Below are positions 48,145-57,212 of a DNA stretch of 62,314 nt, one piece after another. The stretch spans positions 1-62,314 of the forward strand of contig NZ_JAEFCD010000031.1 in the NCBI RefSeq assembly GCF_016405965.1, written 5' to 3'. The DNA comes from Alteromonas sp. IB21 (GTDB taxonomy: Bacteria > Pseudomonadota > Gammaproteobacteria > Enterobacterales > Alteromonadaceae). Made by a program: the position numbers and the translations under genes. The notes under the pieces were generated by a model. That model made no database searches. It worked only from the letters and a program-made list of their open reading frames with translations, and had not been told where the DNA came from. The first letter of the stretch is position 1. Every line of letters begins with the position of its first letter.

Positions 48145-48160
48145 GTAAAGCTTATGTAAA
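48145..48160. promoter_or_regulatory. Putative CpxR box
   Basis: Direct repeat GTAAA-N6-GTAAA, close to the CpxR consensus GTAAA-N5-GTAAA (spacings of 4-8 are reported). A further GTAAA lies at 48181. It lies between the divergent cpxP-like gene and cpxRA and would allow autoregulation of both. Confidence 0.65.
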
Positions 48161-48317
48161 GGTGATGCCGTTTGGTAATTGTAAAGGTCTGAAAAGATAT
48201 AGTATGCGTTTGACTGTCGCTTTCGATAATTTTTGAAAGCTTCGCTTCAAGCGTGGGTTGAAGTTTATTTCGTTTACAGGCACTTTCATGAATCTAGCAG
48301 CTAAAGAGTTTAATACT

Positions 48318-49031
48318 ATGAGTTCAGATTTTCACTTGCAGTCAGTTCTGGTTATTGATGACGACCGAGAGCTAACAGAAATGCTTTCTGCTTACTTGTC
48401 GGGTATGGGCTATCAGGTTCAGGTGAAAAATGATGGAGAAGAAGGCTTATCGGAGGCCATCTCAGGGCGTCATTATGACCTGATTCTTCTTGATGTAATG
48501 ATGCCAAAAATGGACGGGTTCGACGTGTTAAAAAAGCTACGGGCAAGCCACAGCACGCCAGTGCTTATGCTTACAGCGAGAGGTGACGACTACGACCGCA
48601 TTTTAGGTCTTGAAATGGGCGCAGATGATTATTTGCCTAAGCCATTTAACCATAGAGAATTAGTGGCTCGTATCAAGGCGATTGTTCGTCGACACAACCT
48701 CTCAGCAACAGGTGGGGCAGTTGAACAAGATTTGTATGTAAATGGAATTTTTCTAAGCCCCAGTAGTCAACTCGCCAAAGTCGATGATGTTGAACTCACG
48801 CTTACCACTACTGAGTTTTTGATCTTGCGTTTGCTCATGCTTAACGCTGCACAGCGTGTGACGAAAGAAGAAATAAGCTTAAAAATACTGGGCAAACCGC
48901 TTCAAGCCTTTGACCGCAGTATCGATATGCATGTAAGCAACCTGCGTAAAAAAATGAGTGTAGTAGCCGTTGATGAAAAAATAAAAACCATTCGCGGCGT
49001 AGGGTATATGTTAATTACTGGAACCCATTAA
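48318..49031 (+). CDS. cpxR: OmpR-family response regulator, CpxR-like
   Basis: A 237-residue response regulator: receiver (acidic pocket D14-D16, phospho-Asp D59 in LILLDVMMPKMDG, Lys in YLPKPF) and an OmpR-type winged helix (about 135-235, LTTTEFLILRLLM ... FDRSIDMHVSNLRKKM ... IRGVGYML). I chose the ATG at 48318, preceded by AAAGAG; an ATG at 48288 and a TTG at 48258 are in frame. The stop shares one base with the cpxA start. Cognate to the next gene. Confidence 0.92.
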   Translation: MSSDFHLQSVLVIDDDRELTEMLSAYLSGMGYQVQVKNDGEEGLSEAISGRHYDLILLDVMMPKMDGFDVLKKLRASHSTPVLMLTARGDDYDRILGLEMGADDYLPKPFNHRELVARIKAIVRRHNLSATGGAVEQDLYVNGIFLSPSSQLAKVDDVELTLTTTEFLILRLLMLNAAQRVTKEEISLKILGKPLQAFDRSIDMHVSNLRKKMSVVAVDEKIKTIRGVGYMLITGTH

Positions 49032-50392
49032 TGGTAAAAATATTACGCAGCATAAACCCAACGCGCGCCATCATGGGGCGCATTTTTCTTTGGTTTTGGG
49101 CAACCTTTATTGTTACGGCTCTTCTGGCAATATGGGGAAGTCGTCTGTTTTTCGAAGACCTGCAAGTGGTGCAGATTAAGCCCCGTGAAGCGGCTGACCT
49201 AAACCAAGCAATTGAACGGATGCAGCGTGACCGATTACAAACAATGCCATTAGAGGTAGCGCTCGAGCGAAGCTCTCGAGGTGTGAGAGGACGGTTGATT
49301 GCCGTAAACGTTCAGGATAACAGCTTAACATCAGCCGGTGGACCACCGCTGCGAGACAATGATGTAGATGACTTACTGCGTCTGGTAAACCAAACGTCGC
49401 CGATTGCGGTTAAGCGAGGCGCATTTAAAATCATAGGCCCATTATTTTTTGACCGTGATGGAAAACGCTTTGCGCTTTTCTCAGCGAAGCTTGATATTCC
49501 CGAAAAGAGAACCCCTCCTGTATTACTTTTTTTGACCATCGCCCTTATTACCACCATCCTTTTAAGCTGGTTATTTGCTAAATCGCTGACAACGCCTATT
49601 TTGCATATTCAAGGCTCAGCAAAACGTTTAGCGGGCGGAGATTGGCAAACACGGGTTGGTAGTGCCGCTAAGCGTCAGGATGAGCTAGGGCAACTCGCTC
49701 GTGATTTTAACAAGATGGCAGAACAATTGGAGTCGATGTGGGGGGCTCAGAAGCGCCTGTTAGCAGATGTTTCTCATGAACTACGCTCACCACTTGCTCG
49801 ACTGCAAATGGCACTAGGTCTTGCTCATCAGCAAAATGTAGACCCGGATACGCTATCTCGCGTTGAGCGAGAAGCTGACCGTATGGAAGCGTTGGTGGCG
49901 CAGTTACTTACGTTAAGCCGTGCCGAATCCGGGGAGGCGACAATGCAAAAGCAAGCATTGAGCTTCGTACTTAACGATGTATTTACCGATGCTAATTTTG
50001 AAGCGGCGAACAAAAATAAGCAGTTACAAATAGACGATATTCCTAAAAAGACCGTACTTATCGACAGTCTGATGCTGTGTCGAGCGGTAGAGAATGTTTT
50101 ACGCAACGCCATCCGACATAGTAAATTTATGACACATGTTTCGTTCAGCGAAAATGATGAGTATTGGTGTATTCATATAACAGACGATGGTGATGGGCTA
50201 ACGGCTGAAGAATGTGACCGTATATTCTCTCCATTTTATAGAGCCACTCTGGCCAGGGAACGTGATTCCGGTGGCGTTGGCTTAGGTTTATCCATTGCAA
50301 AAGCAGCGGTTGAGTTGCATCATGGTCGTATTATTGCTGAACCTGCTGAGCGCGGTGGGCTGTGTGTTACCCTGTCTTTTCCTAAGTGCTGA
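49031..50392 (+). CDS. cpxA: Sensor histidine kinase, CpxA-like
   Basis: A 453-residue inner-membrane kinase: membrane helix (about 17-37), periplasmic sensor (40-160), second helix (163-183), HAMP (about 184-235), HisKA with H249 (LLADVSHELRSPLARLQMAL) and HATPase with VENVLRNAIRHS, DDGDGL and GVGLGLSIAKA. The ELRSPLARLQMAL H-box and the gene pairing with a CpxP-like protein point to the envelope-stress system. TAATG overlap with cpxR. Confidence 0.93.
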   Translation: MVKILRSINPTRAIMGRIFLWFWATFIVTALLAIWGSRLFFEDLQVVQIKPREAADLNQAIERMQRDRLQTMPLEVALERSSRGVRGRLIAVNVQDNSLTSAGGPPLRDNDVDDLLRLVNQTSPIAVKRGAFKIIGPLFFDRDGKRFALFSAKLDIPEKRTPPVLLFLTIALITTILLSWLFAKSLTTPILHIQGSAKRLAGGDWQTRVGSAAKRQDELGQLARDFNKMAEQLESMWGAQKRLLADVSHELRSPLARLQMALGLAHQQNVDPDTLSRVEREADRMEALVAQLLTLSRAESGEATMQKQALSFVLNDVFTDANFEAANKNKQLQIDDIPKKTVLIDSLMLCRAVENVLRNAIRHSKFMTHVSFSENDEYWCIHITDDGDGLTAEECDRIFSPFYRATLARERDSGGVGLGLSIAKAAVELHHGRIIAEPAERGGLCVTLSFPKC

Positions 50393-50455
50393 ATAGGGCA
50401 ATGACAGCGGTTACTGGCCTTATATGAGCGTGACTTGATTGTAGAAAGGGTATTT

Positions 50456-51424
50456 ATGAACTGGACGCTCACGTCTGAAAATAACTTAGCAAGCACCTTT
50501 GCCTCGCATATTAATCCTTTTTGGATTGACAGTGTTACCCAAGGTCATTTCCTAGGTAAAGACGATATTAAGGTGCGTTTCGCCCATTGCATTCCCGAGT
50601 TGCCTCGGGCAACTATTGTAATCTGCTCGGGGCGCATCGAATCGTATCTGAAGTACAAAGAGTTTGTTTACGATTTATATCAAAACGGATTTGCCGTATT
50701 TATCTTAGACCATAGAGGGCAGGGCCTGTCAGATAGAATGACAAGGGATCCTCAGCACGGTTATGTCGCGCACTTTGATGACTACGTCGATGATTTCGTC
50801 ACGTTTGTAGACACCATTGTTAAGCCGTTGCAGCAAGGCCCGCTGCAGCTAATTTGTCACTCAATGGGTGGCGCTATTGGTGCGCTTACTTTACTGCGCT
50901 TGCCCAATTTATTTTCCAAAGCGGTACTTGCATCACCGATGTTTGGTATCAAGCCCTCCTTGCCTAACTGGCTAGCAAATGGATTAATTCGCACCGGTCT
51001 TGCCGTGAATAGAATGGCAAAGAAGGATGCGGGTTACTTCTTTGGCCAAACGCCCTATATCGCGTTTCCTTTTTCATTGAACAAGCTCACCCACAGTAAA
51101 GCACGCTATGCGTTGTTTCGTGAGCTATACGATGAAGAGCAAGAAATTCAGCTTGGTGGTGTAACCACTGAATGGCTAGCCGCAGCACATCAGGCAATGA
51201 ACAAAATTGAAAACAGTGCGCGAGGGATCACTACTCCTTCTCTAGTACTTAGCGCAGATGATGACGCGATTATTGATAATAAGCGACAAAGGCGTGTGGC
51301 GCAGCTGATGCCGAATGCAACGCTTGAAATTGTGCCCCGTGCTTATCATGAGCTTTTTACCGAGTCAGACGAAATACGGGAGCGTTCCGTTAAACGTATT
51401 CTCGATTTTTTAACCAGTGAGTAG
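50456..51424 (+). CDS. pldB: Lysophospholipase L2-like alpha/beta hydrolase
   Basis: A 322-residue serine hydrolase related to PldB. Key blocks are ICSGRIESYLKYKEFVYDL, LDHRGQGLSDRM, the nucleophile elbow CHSMGGAIG (S136), a late Asp (LSADDDAIIDN) and a terminal His (RAYHELF). Probably a cytoplasmic or membrane-associated lysophospholipase or monoacylglycerol lipase. GAAAGGG lies 5 bases before the chosen ATG; a TTG seven codons upstream is the alternative. Confidence 0.88.
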   Translation: MNWTLTSENNLASTFASHINPFWIDSVTQGHFLGKDDIKVRFAHCIPELPRATIVICSGRIESYLKYKEFVYDLYQNGFAVFILDHRGQGLSDRMTRDPQHGYVAHFDDYVDDFVTFVDTIVKPLQQGPLQLICHSMGGAIGALTLLRLPNLFSKAVLASPMFGIKPSLPNWLANGLIRTGLAVNRMAKKDAGYFFGQTPYIAFPFSLNKLTHSKARYALFRELYDEEQEIQLGGVTTEWLAAAHQAMNKIENSARGITTPSLVLSADDDAIIDNKRQRRVAQLMPNATLEIVPRAYHELFTESDEIRERSVKRILDFLTSE

Positions 51425-51553
51425 GGTTAATACTGACGTCGTTTGACCGGGAGCCTTGCTTTCTTGCCATAAAAGCAACGTCGAAGATGATGATGACCTC
51501 AGTTTCGTTATAAAATAGCCGAGTGATTAACTATTAAGGTAGTGTAGAAAGGC

Positions 51554-52018
51554 ATGCTCGATATTGTACTTTATCAGCCAGAGATCCCGCCCAATACGGG
51601 AAATATCATTCGCTTATGTGCAAACAGTGGATTTACGCTGCACCTAATTGAGCCGTTAGGGTTCGAGTGGGACGATAAGCGTGTTCGCCGTGCAGGCTTA
51701 GATTACCATGAATTTGCTCACGTTAAGCGTCACGCCAGTTTAGACGCTTACCTTGAAGATGCAAAACCGAACCGCGTTTTTGCCTGCACAACCAAAGGCA
51801 AAGCGTTTCATAGCGATGTATCCTATAAAAAAGGCGACGCGCTAATCTTTGGCCCTGAGACTCGCGGTTTACCAGACGATTATATTCAATCGCTACCTCC
51901 AGAGCAGCGCGTTCGCATTCCTATGTTGCCAGACAGTCGCAGTATGAACCTATCGAACGCAGTGTCGGTTTTTGTTTATGAAAGCTGGCGCCAATTAGGT
52001 TACGACGGAGCGCGATAG
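51554..52018 (+). CDS. trmL: tRNA (cytidine/uridine-34 2'-O)-methyltransferase
   Basis: A 154-residue SPOUT methylase modifying the wobble base of tRNA-Leu isoacceptors. The trefoil-knot motifs FGPETRGLP and [22 protein letters not shown] are intact, and the N-terminus [21 protein letters not shown] is characteristic. Followed by an intrinsic terminator. Confidence 0.97.
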   Translation: MLDIVLYQPEIPPNTGNIIRLCANSGFTLHLIEPLGFEWDDKRVRRAGLDYHEFAHVKRHASLDAYLEDAKPNRVFACTTKGKAFHSDVSYKKGDALIFGPETRGLPDDYIQSLPPEQRVRIPMLPDSRSMNLSNAVSVFVYESWRQLGYDGAR

Positions 52019-52060
52019 CGCAAGATGGATAAAGCAGCCTGAAGACATTCGTTTTTATGA

Positions 52061-52083
52061 AGCCCCGGTGTAGGGGCTTTTTT
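52061..52083 (+). terminator. Intrinsic terminator after trmL
   Basis: AGCCCC-ggtgta-GGGGCT followed by a run of T, about 40 bases after the trmL stop. Confidence 0.9.
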
Positions 52084-52085
52084 GT

Positions 52086-52364
52086 ACCCAACCTGCTCGC
52101 CCGCTAATTGATGTAGCTATACGCGTACCTGAAATTGGGCTATACGTTGATGTTTTGCCGAGGGCGTAAAGGGTTGAGGTTATCGACAACCATCGTTACT
52201 ACGTTGCGAATAACCATTACTACCGCAAGCATGGAAACCGTTATGTTGTGGTCGATTCACCCTACAAAAAGGCGAAAAAAGTTAAAAGGTTTAAGCGCAA
52301 TAAACATAACCACGATGGCTATCGAGACAACACCAAAGTGATAGTGGTAAGAGAAGGTCGCTAA
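52086..52364 (+). pseudogene. Decayed small gene (YY/VVV-type, DUF6515-like)
   Basis: One frame reads TQPARPLIDVAIRVPEIG then YVDVLPRA-stop, and continues in the same frame RVEVIDNHRYYVANNHYYRK, then HGNRYVVVDSPYKKAKK, ending IVVREGR-stop. The two halves join in register across a single TAA at 52167-52169. There is no start codon before the terminator of trmL. The pattern (LP.., YYv.n.YYr, gYVVV..P) resembles small envelope proteins of the DUF6515/RcnB-like sort. I infer a 5'-truncated, nonsense-mutated relic. A 68-codon frame in another register (52135-52341) is a shadow. Confidence 0.6.
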
Positions 52365-52386
52365 TTAGTCACTGAAATAACAAAAT

Positions 52387-52419
52387 AAAACGAAGCGTAA
52401 TGCGATTACGCTTCGTTTT
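52387..52419. terminator. Terminator overlapping the gpsA stop codon
   Basis: AAAACGAAGCGTAA pairs perfectly with TTACGCTTCGTTTT (14 bp, 5-base loop). The upstream arm on the minus strand is formed by the last codons and stop of gpsA, and a T-rich tract follows. It also ends the decayed gene on the plus strand. Confidence 0.85.
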
Positions 52420-53437
52420 TCAAATCTCGACCGAGCAGGGCTAAGGCTGCTTCTTTAGGTGACTTTCCGTGATAAAGCACCGCGTATATCTGCTCACAGA
52501 TAGGCATTTCCACACCCACCTTTTTGGATAACACGTGGACTTCTTCAGTATTGCGGTAACCTTCAACGACCTGACCAATTTCTTCAATGGCTACATTTAC
52601 GCTTTTACCTTGGCCTAGTGCCAAACCAAAGCGACGATTGCGCGACTGATTGTCAGTGCAGGTTAATACTAAATCGCCAAGGCCGGCCATACCCATAAAG
52701 GTTTCTGGGTTCGCACCCAGCTTTACGCCTAAACGCGTAAGCTCTGCTAAGCCGCGGGTGATCAATGCAGTACGTGCATTGGCTCCAAACCCTAGGCCGT
52801 CTGCTAAGCCTGCGCCAATGGCGATAACGTTTTTAACCGCGCCACCAAGCTGTACACCCGTGAAATCAGAGTTTTTGTATACCCGGAACGACTTTGCGCA
52901 GTGCAGTTTTGCTGCAAACTCATCACTTAAGGTATCGTCGGTAGAAGACAATGAAATAGCGGTAGGCAAGCCTGCTACCATCTCTTTAGCGAAAGTGGGG
53001 CCAGAAAGCACCGCTAGCGGATAGTCGGTTCCAAGAATCTCCTCTGCCACATCACGAAGTAAACGGCCGGTTTTAGGTTCAAGCCCTTTAGTCGCCCAAA
53101 TAATGCGATGATGGGGTTTCAGCAATGGCTTTAAGCTTTGTAGCATGGCCGCAAATGCATGGCTGGGAACCACCACTAAGATATCTTGGCTGGCGGCAAC
53201 AACGTCTTCTAAATCGGCGTTTACAACTAACGCTTCGGGAAACGTAGCGCCAGGGAGGTATCGCGTGTTTTCGCGATTCGCCGCCATTTCAGCAATGTGC
53301 TTTTCATCACGGCCCCAAAGCAGTGTTGGGTTGCCATTTCTGGCAAGACAAAAAGCAAGGGCGGTGCCGTAAGACCCCGCCCCCAATACTGAAACCGACT
53401 CTGAAACCGAATTCGACTTCATGTCCACGTCCATCAT
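52406..53437 (-). CDS. gpsA: Glycerol-3-phosphate dehydrogenase [NAD(P)+]
   Basis: A protein of about 343 residues that reduces dihydroxyacetone phosphate to sn-glycerol-3-phosphate for phospholipids. The Rossmann loop is [12 protein letters not shown], the catalytic Lys is in [11 protein letters not shown], and [15 protein letters not shown] is conserved. Start ambiguous: GTG at 53443 or ATG at 53437, 53434 or 53422 are all in frame. AGGTG just before 53443-53437 favours the upstream ones. Four to ten bases after secB, so coupled. Confidence 0.96.
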   Translation of the reverse strand: MMDVDMKSNSVSESVSVLGAGSYGTALAFCLARNGNPTLLWGRDEKHIAEMAANRENTRYLPGATFPEALVVNADLEDVVAASQDILVVVPSHAFAAMLQSLKPLLKPHHRIIWATKGLEPKTGRLLRDVAEEILGTDYPLAVLSGPTFAKEMVAGLPTAISLSSTDDTLSDEFAAKLHCAKSFRVYKNSDFTGVQLGGAVKNVIAIGAGLADGLGFGANARTALITRGLAELTRLGVKLGANPETFMGMAGLGDLVLTCTDNQSRNRRFGLALGQGKSVNVAIEEIGQVVEGYRNTEEVHVLSKKVGVEMPICEQIYAVLYHGKSPKEAALALLGRDLKNEA

Positions 53438-53447
53438 GGTCACCTAA

Positions 53448-53957
53448 TTAGGCGTCCATTTTAGGCGCTTCGCCTTGCGCTTGCTGTGCACGTTTTTGTA
53501 CGTAAGCGGCAAAGATAGCGTCAAAGTTTACAGGTGCTAGGTTAAGTGGAGGGAAAGTTCCACGGTTAACCAGGTTAGAGATAGCTTCACGCGCATATGG
53601 GAATAGCATGTTCGGGCAGAACGAACCTAGCGTGTGTGCTTTGTTTTGATCTGGCATTTCGCCAATGGCAAAGATACCTGCTTGCTGAACTTCACAAAGG
53701 AACGCTGTTTCTTCGCCAAGTGTTGCTGTAACGGTAACTGAAAGCACCACTTCAAACACATTTTCTTCTAACTTGTTCGTGCTAGTGTCGATGTCTAGTT
53801 TAATTTCTGGCTTCCACTCTTTAGTGAAAATAGCAGGTGCGTTTGGAGACTCAAAAGAAATATCTTTTGTGTAGATACGCTGAATATTGAACTGAGCACC
53901 TTGCTGCGCTGGTGTGCTTGCTGCTTCGCCGTTGTTTGTCTGATTTTCGTCAGCCAT
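53448..53957 (-). CDS. secB: Protein-export chaperone SecB
   Basis: A 169-residue tetrameric chaperone that keeps preproteins unfolded and hands them to SecA. The core [19 protein letters not shown] and [39 protein letters not shown] is typical. The Gln/Ala-rich C-terminus carries the SecA-binding end. AGGAAA ribosome site. Same order as E. coli grxC-secB-gpsA. Confidence 0.98.
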   Translation of the reverse strand: MADENQTNNGEAASTPAQQGAQFNIQRIYTKDISFESPNAPAIFTKEWKPEIKLDIDTSTNKLEENVFEVVLSVTVTATLGEETAFLCEVQQAGIFAIGEMPDQNKAHTLGSFCPNMLFPYAREAISNLVNRGTFPPLNLAPVNFDAIFAAYVQKRAQQAQGEAPKMDA

Positions 53958-54018
53958 GGTATTTCCTATTTAATTGTCGTTTTAATTTAATGTAGTGCGT
54001 TGCTGTATGCGCTGACGC

Positions 54019-54279
54019 TTACGCTAAACCCAACATTGGGTTTAGTTTGCTTTGTGCTTCTAAAGCCATCATATCATCACAGCCACCAACGTGCTGATCG
54101 TCAATGAAAATTTGCGGAACAGTCCAGCCGCCGTTGGCGCGCTCGATCATCTCGTCGCGCAGCTCAGGCTTAACATCGATCGGGTATTCAATAAATTCTA
54201 CACCTTTTTGCGTCAACAGTGCTTTTGCACGGTGGCAATAGGGGCAATGGCCCTTGGTGTAAAGTTCTACTTTGCTCAT
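54019..54279 (-). CDS. grxC: Glutaredoxin 3
   Basis: An 86-residue dithiol glutaredoxin with active site C12-P-Y-C15, the cis-proline stretch WTVPQIFID and the glutathione-binding GGCDDM. Reduces disulfides with glutathione. It lies between yibN and secB, a conserved neighbourhood. Confidence 0.98.
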   Translation of the reverse strand: MSKVELYTKGHCPYCHRAKALLTQKGVEFIEYPIDVKPELRDEMIERANGGWTVPQIFIDDQHVGGCDDMMALEAQSKLNPMLGLA

Positions 54280-54291
54280 AAAGGTTACCTG

Positions 54292-54717
54292 TTATTTAGA
54301 AACGGGAAGGCTGGCGCTTTGCCATGCGTTCATTCCGCCTTTTAATACATTCACATTAGCGAAGCCATCTTTTTGCATCGCGCTTGCTGTACCACGAGCC
54401 TGATTACCCATAGCGCATACTACGATAATGGGTTTGTCTTTACTGTTTTCAAGTTTCTTAAAGTTTTTCTCACGCAACTCTTCAGGTTTAATTTGTCTGG
54501 CACCCAAGATATGACCAGCCTTAAACTCTTTCGCAGGGCGTGTGTCTAGCACTATCGCATCTTCTTTATTAATGAGAAGTGTTGCTTCGTGAGTGCTCAA
54601 TTCTTTTACCGGCGATGTCCATGCACTGATGTAGCTAAATATCAACATCGCAATCAGTGCAACCCAAATACCAGCAAGAATAAAATTGTTGCTAGCAAAT
54701 TCAATTAGTTGATCCAT
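54292..54717 (-). CDS. yibN: Rhodanese-domain membrane protein (YibN-like)
   Basis: A 141-residue protein: N-terminal membrane helix (about 12-32) and a cytoplasmic rhodanese domain with the catalytic C101 in VVCAMGNQARG. Probably a sulfurtransferase or persulfide carrier; E. coli YibN occupies the same place before grxC-secB-gpsA. It heads the four-gene minus-strand run. Confidence 0.92.
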   Translation of the reverse strand: MDQLIEFASNNFILAGIWVALIAMLIFSYISAWTSPVKELSTHEATLLINKEDAIVLDTRPAKEFKAGHILGARQIKPEELREKNFKKLENSKDKPIIVVCAMGNQARGTASAMQKDGFANVNVLKGGMNAWQSASLPVSK

Positions 54718-54972
54718 TACCTCTAACCCTGTCTACAGACCATGAAAAGTGTGCAAAGTATATAGAAAACTGGGCGAGAAACCAGCCTACCTTCACGTAA
54801 GATGTGTCCAAGGCGCAGTACATCTTGGTCAAATACTTTAGATGATTGATATTACGGATAAATTGCACTGGGCTTATGGATAGTCGTCAGATACACTGGA
54901 TTGGGTTATTAGCAGCAATGATGAAACCAGGTAGTTCATTATTGATATCAGTTGAGGTTTTAAGCGCACGTT

Positions 54973-56136
54973 ATGTCAGCACGGTCATTATTTTCAATCA
55001 TCGGGTGCATTATTGCCCTCACTTTGCTGCCGATTGGAAGTGGTGCTGTTGCGCAAGAAAGTAGTGCCAGTGCTCAAAAAGAGAAATTAGCTGAACTTCA
55101 GGCTGAACTTCGCGCCCGTCAGCAGGTGCTAGAAAACAATAAGGCCAGTGCACAAGAACTTGAGAATGTGCTTAAAGCTTCAGAGCTTGAAATTGCAAAA
55201 GTTGCTAAAGCGTTGGCGACAACTGGCCAAGCGTTAAAAAACGTTCAAAAAGAACAAGCCACACTTGAAAGCGAACAGGAAGCGCTTAAAGCAGCCATCC
55301 GAAAACAGCAATCTTTGTTGTCCAGCCAGCTTAAAAGTGCATTTATGGCAGGGCATTACGACTACGCAAAAATGGTATTTTACCAAGATGATGCTCGCAC
55401 ATTTGAGCGGGTTATTACCTATTATCAATACGTTGCAAAAGCCCGTCAGAAAGAAATAGAAAGCTTCCGTTCGAATGTGGCGAGATTGGAAGAAGTGAAT
55501 GCTGAACTTGATGAGAAGGCGCAGTCACTCGCGGCGCTTAAAGAGGAACAAGAGGGGCAACGCGCGGTCTTGATAACCCGTCAGGACGACAGAAAGACCA
55601 CACTGAAGAAAATAAACAAAACGATAGCTTCAGAAAATCAACGAATTGCGTCACTGCAAGCGGATGAAAAAGCGCTTAAAGATGCCATTGAAGCAGCGAG
55701 AATCGCTGCAGAGCGAGCGGCAAGAGAAGCGGAAGTGTCGATGGCGGGTTTAGCGAAACTTAAAGGAAAGCTCGCCCCGCCGGTGAACGGAAGAATACGT
55801 AACTTATTTGGAAGTCGCCGCCAAGGTCAGGTGTCGTGGAAGGGCATTGTCATAGATGGTGCAGAAGGCGACCCGGTCAATAGTATTGCGCCTGGTAAGG
55901 TGCTATATGCAGACTGGCTTCGAGGCTTCGGGTTAGTGGCCATTGTTGATCACGGTAAAGGTTACATGAGCGTTTACGGGCACAATCAAGCTCTGCTCAA
56001 ACAAGCAGGCGACGATGTAAGGCAGGGGGAGCGTATTGCGCTTGTTGGTCGAAGCGGTGGTCAGGAATATCCCAATCTTTATTTTGAAATCCGTCACAAA
56101 GGAAAGGCGCTTAATCCTAGCGCCTGGCTGGATTAG
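54973..56136 (+). CDS. envC: Murein hydrolase activator EnvC
   Basis: A 387-residue periplasmic protein: signal peptide (ending SGAVAQ, about residue 27), long coiled coil (about 30-255) and C-terminal LytM/M23 domain (about 275-385). The zinc ligands of active M23 enzymes are replaced (GIVIDGAEGD for HxGxD-type; NLYFEIRH for HLHFE), so it is an activator of amidases AmiA/B at the septum, not a hydrolase. FtsEX normally recruits it. gpmI, which precedes envC in E. coli, is absent. Confidence 0.94.
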   Translation: MSARSLFSIIGCIIALTLLPIGSGAVAQESSASAQKEKLAELQAELRARQQVLENNKASAQELENVLKASELEIAKVAKALATTGQALKNVQKEQATLESEQEALKAAIRKQQSLLSSQLKSAFMAGHYDYAKMVFYQDDARTFERVITYYQYVAKARQKEIESFRSNVARLEEVNAELDEKAQSLAALKEEQEGQRAVLITRQDDRKTTLKKINKTIASENQRIASLQADEKALKDAIEAARIAAERAAREAEVSMAGLAKLKGKLAPPVNGRIRNLFGSRRQGQVSWKGIVIDGAEGDPVNSIAPGKVLYADWLRGFGLVAIVDHGKGYMSVYGHNQALLKQAGDDVRQGERIALVGRSGGQEYPNLYFEIRHKGKALNPSAWLD

Positions 56137-56267
56137 CAAGGTTTTCTTCGGTTTTGCACAAACTACGTTGAAACTGAATCAGTTGTTGGTATTCTAGAAA
56201 CAATAGCTATGGGCGACAGGCCCTCATGTGCGCTTAATAATAATGAAGAAAAATGGATGTAATTTAG

Positions 56268-57083
56268 ATGCTTTTGCGTCTGCTAATACCTTGTATAATC
56301 TTTGTTTTATGCGGGCTAATTAGCCCTCAAGTAAAAGCAAAGTCAGACATAATAATAATCTTAGATGACCTGGGGTACAGGCCGTCCGATGTCGCTGCTT
56401 TTTCTCTCCCTAAAGAAATTACTTTTTCTATTCTCCCACAGACTCCATTGGCCTCTGAGATCGCAAAGCGCGCAGATCAAGAAGGCAGAGCGGTCATGCT
56501 GCATATGCCCATGCAAGCGCAAAACGGTAAGGATATGGGGCCCCTTGGGCTGACTACAGATATGTTTGCCGGAGCGATAACGCATAACGTACGTAAAGCG
56601 ATTAAAAGTTTACCCAACGCAGTGGGACTTAATAATCATATGGGGAGCGCGTTTACCGGGCAACATGAGGCGATGGAGGCACTGTTAAAAGAAGTAAAGC
56701 GCCAAGGTTTATTTTTCGTCGACAGTCGCACAACGGTGCTAACGAAAGGCGAAGAAATTGCAGAGCGACTAGGAGTGCCTAATGCTAGTCGGCAGGTATT
56801 TCTTGATCACAAGTTAGACCCAAGGTTCTTGCTTAAACAGTTTAATCAAATGAAGCGAATTGCTAAAAGAGACGGGCACGTGGTAGTTATTGGCCATCCT
56901 CATCCTGCAACGATAGACTTCTTAAATACCCATCTTCCTTCACTTGAAGAGGAAGGGTTTACGTTAACCTCTGTCGCCGACTATTTTTCACACGCACCTA
57001 AAGTGGCTAAACAATTTGCTGAAAAACACGCGCATACTGCATCTCTTACAAGTGTCTCTCCAACGTCTTCGCTACTTAATTAG
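56268..57083 (+). CDS. yibQ: Divergent polysaccharide deacetylase family protein (YibQ)
   Basis: A 271-residue exported protein with signal peptide (ending PQVKA) and a divergent NodB-like fold: IIIILDDLGYRPSD carries the first Asp pair, LHMPMQ and GLNNHMGSAFT the His motifs, and VVVIGHPHPATIDFL the last. Probably acts on or near peptidoglycan with EnvC, as in E. coli envC-yibQ; the actual substrate is unknown. Confidence 0.9.
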   Translation: MLLRLLIPCIIFVLCGLISPQVKAKSDIIIILDDLGYRPSDVAAFSLPKEITFSILPQTPLASEIAKRADQEGRAVMLHMPMQAQNGKDMGPLGLTTDMFAGAITHNVRKAIKSLPNAVGLNNHMGSAFTGQHEAMEALLKEVKRQGLFFVDSRTTVLTKGEEIAERLGVPNASRQVFLDHKLDPRFLLKQFNQMKRIAKRDGHVVVIGHPHPATIDFLNTHLPSLEEEGFTLTSVADYFSHAPKVAKQFAEKHAHTASLTSVSPTSSLLN

Positions 57084-57145
57084 TCTATTTTAATCTCATT
57101 AAGATCAAAATTTAATGTGTGAACGTTTCGCATTTTAAATAGTCT

Positions 57146-57158
57146 GTTATAATATAAC
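57146..57158. promoter_or_regulatory. Zur-like operator
   Basis: GTTATAATATAAC is an exact match to the gammaproteobacterial Zur core GTTATAnTATAAC. It overlaps a TATAAT that could serve as -10, and lies 55 bases before the MerC-domain gene. Flanking bases do not extend the palindrome. Confidence 0.65.
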
Positions 57159-57212
57159 GTCTCTGGCGACGATGTCGCGAACAAATTTTCTTTTACGGTG
57201 GTAATTAGAGTA

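Noticed and set aside
52135..52341. A 68-codon frame between trmL and gpsA
   Set aside because: Its composition (Thr/Lys/Arg runs) is unlike a protein. The neighbouring register gives the coherent relic reported as a pseudogene.
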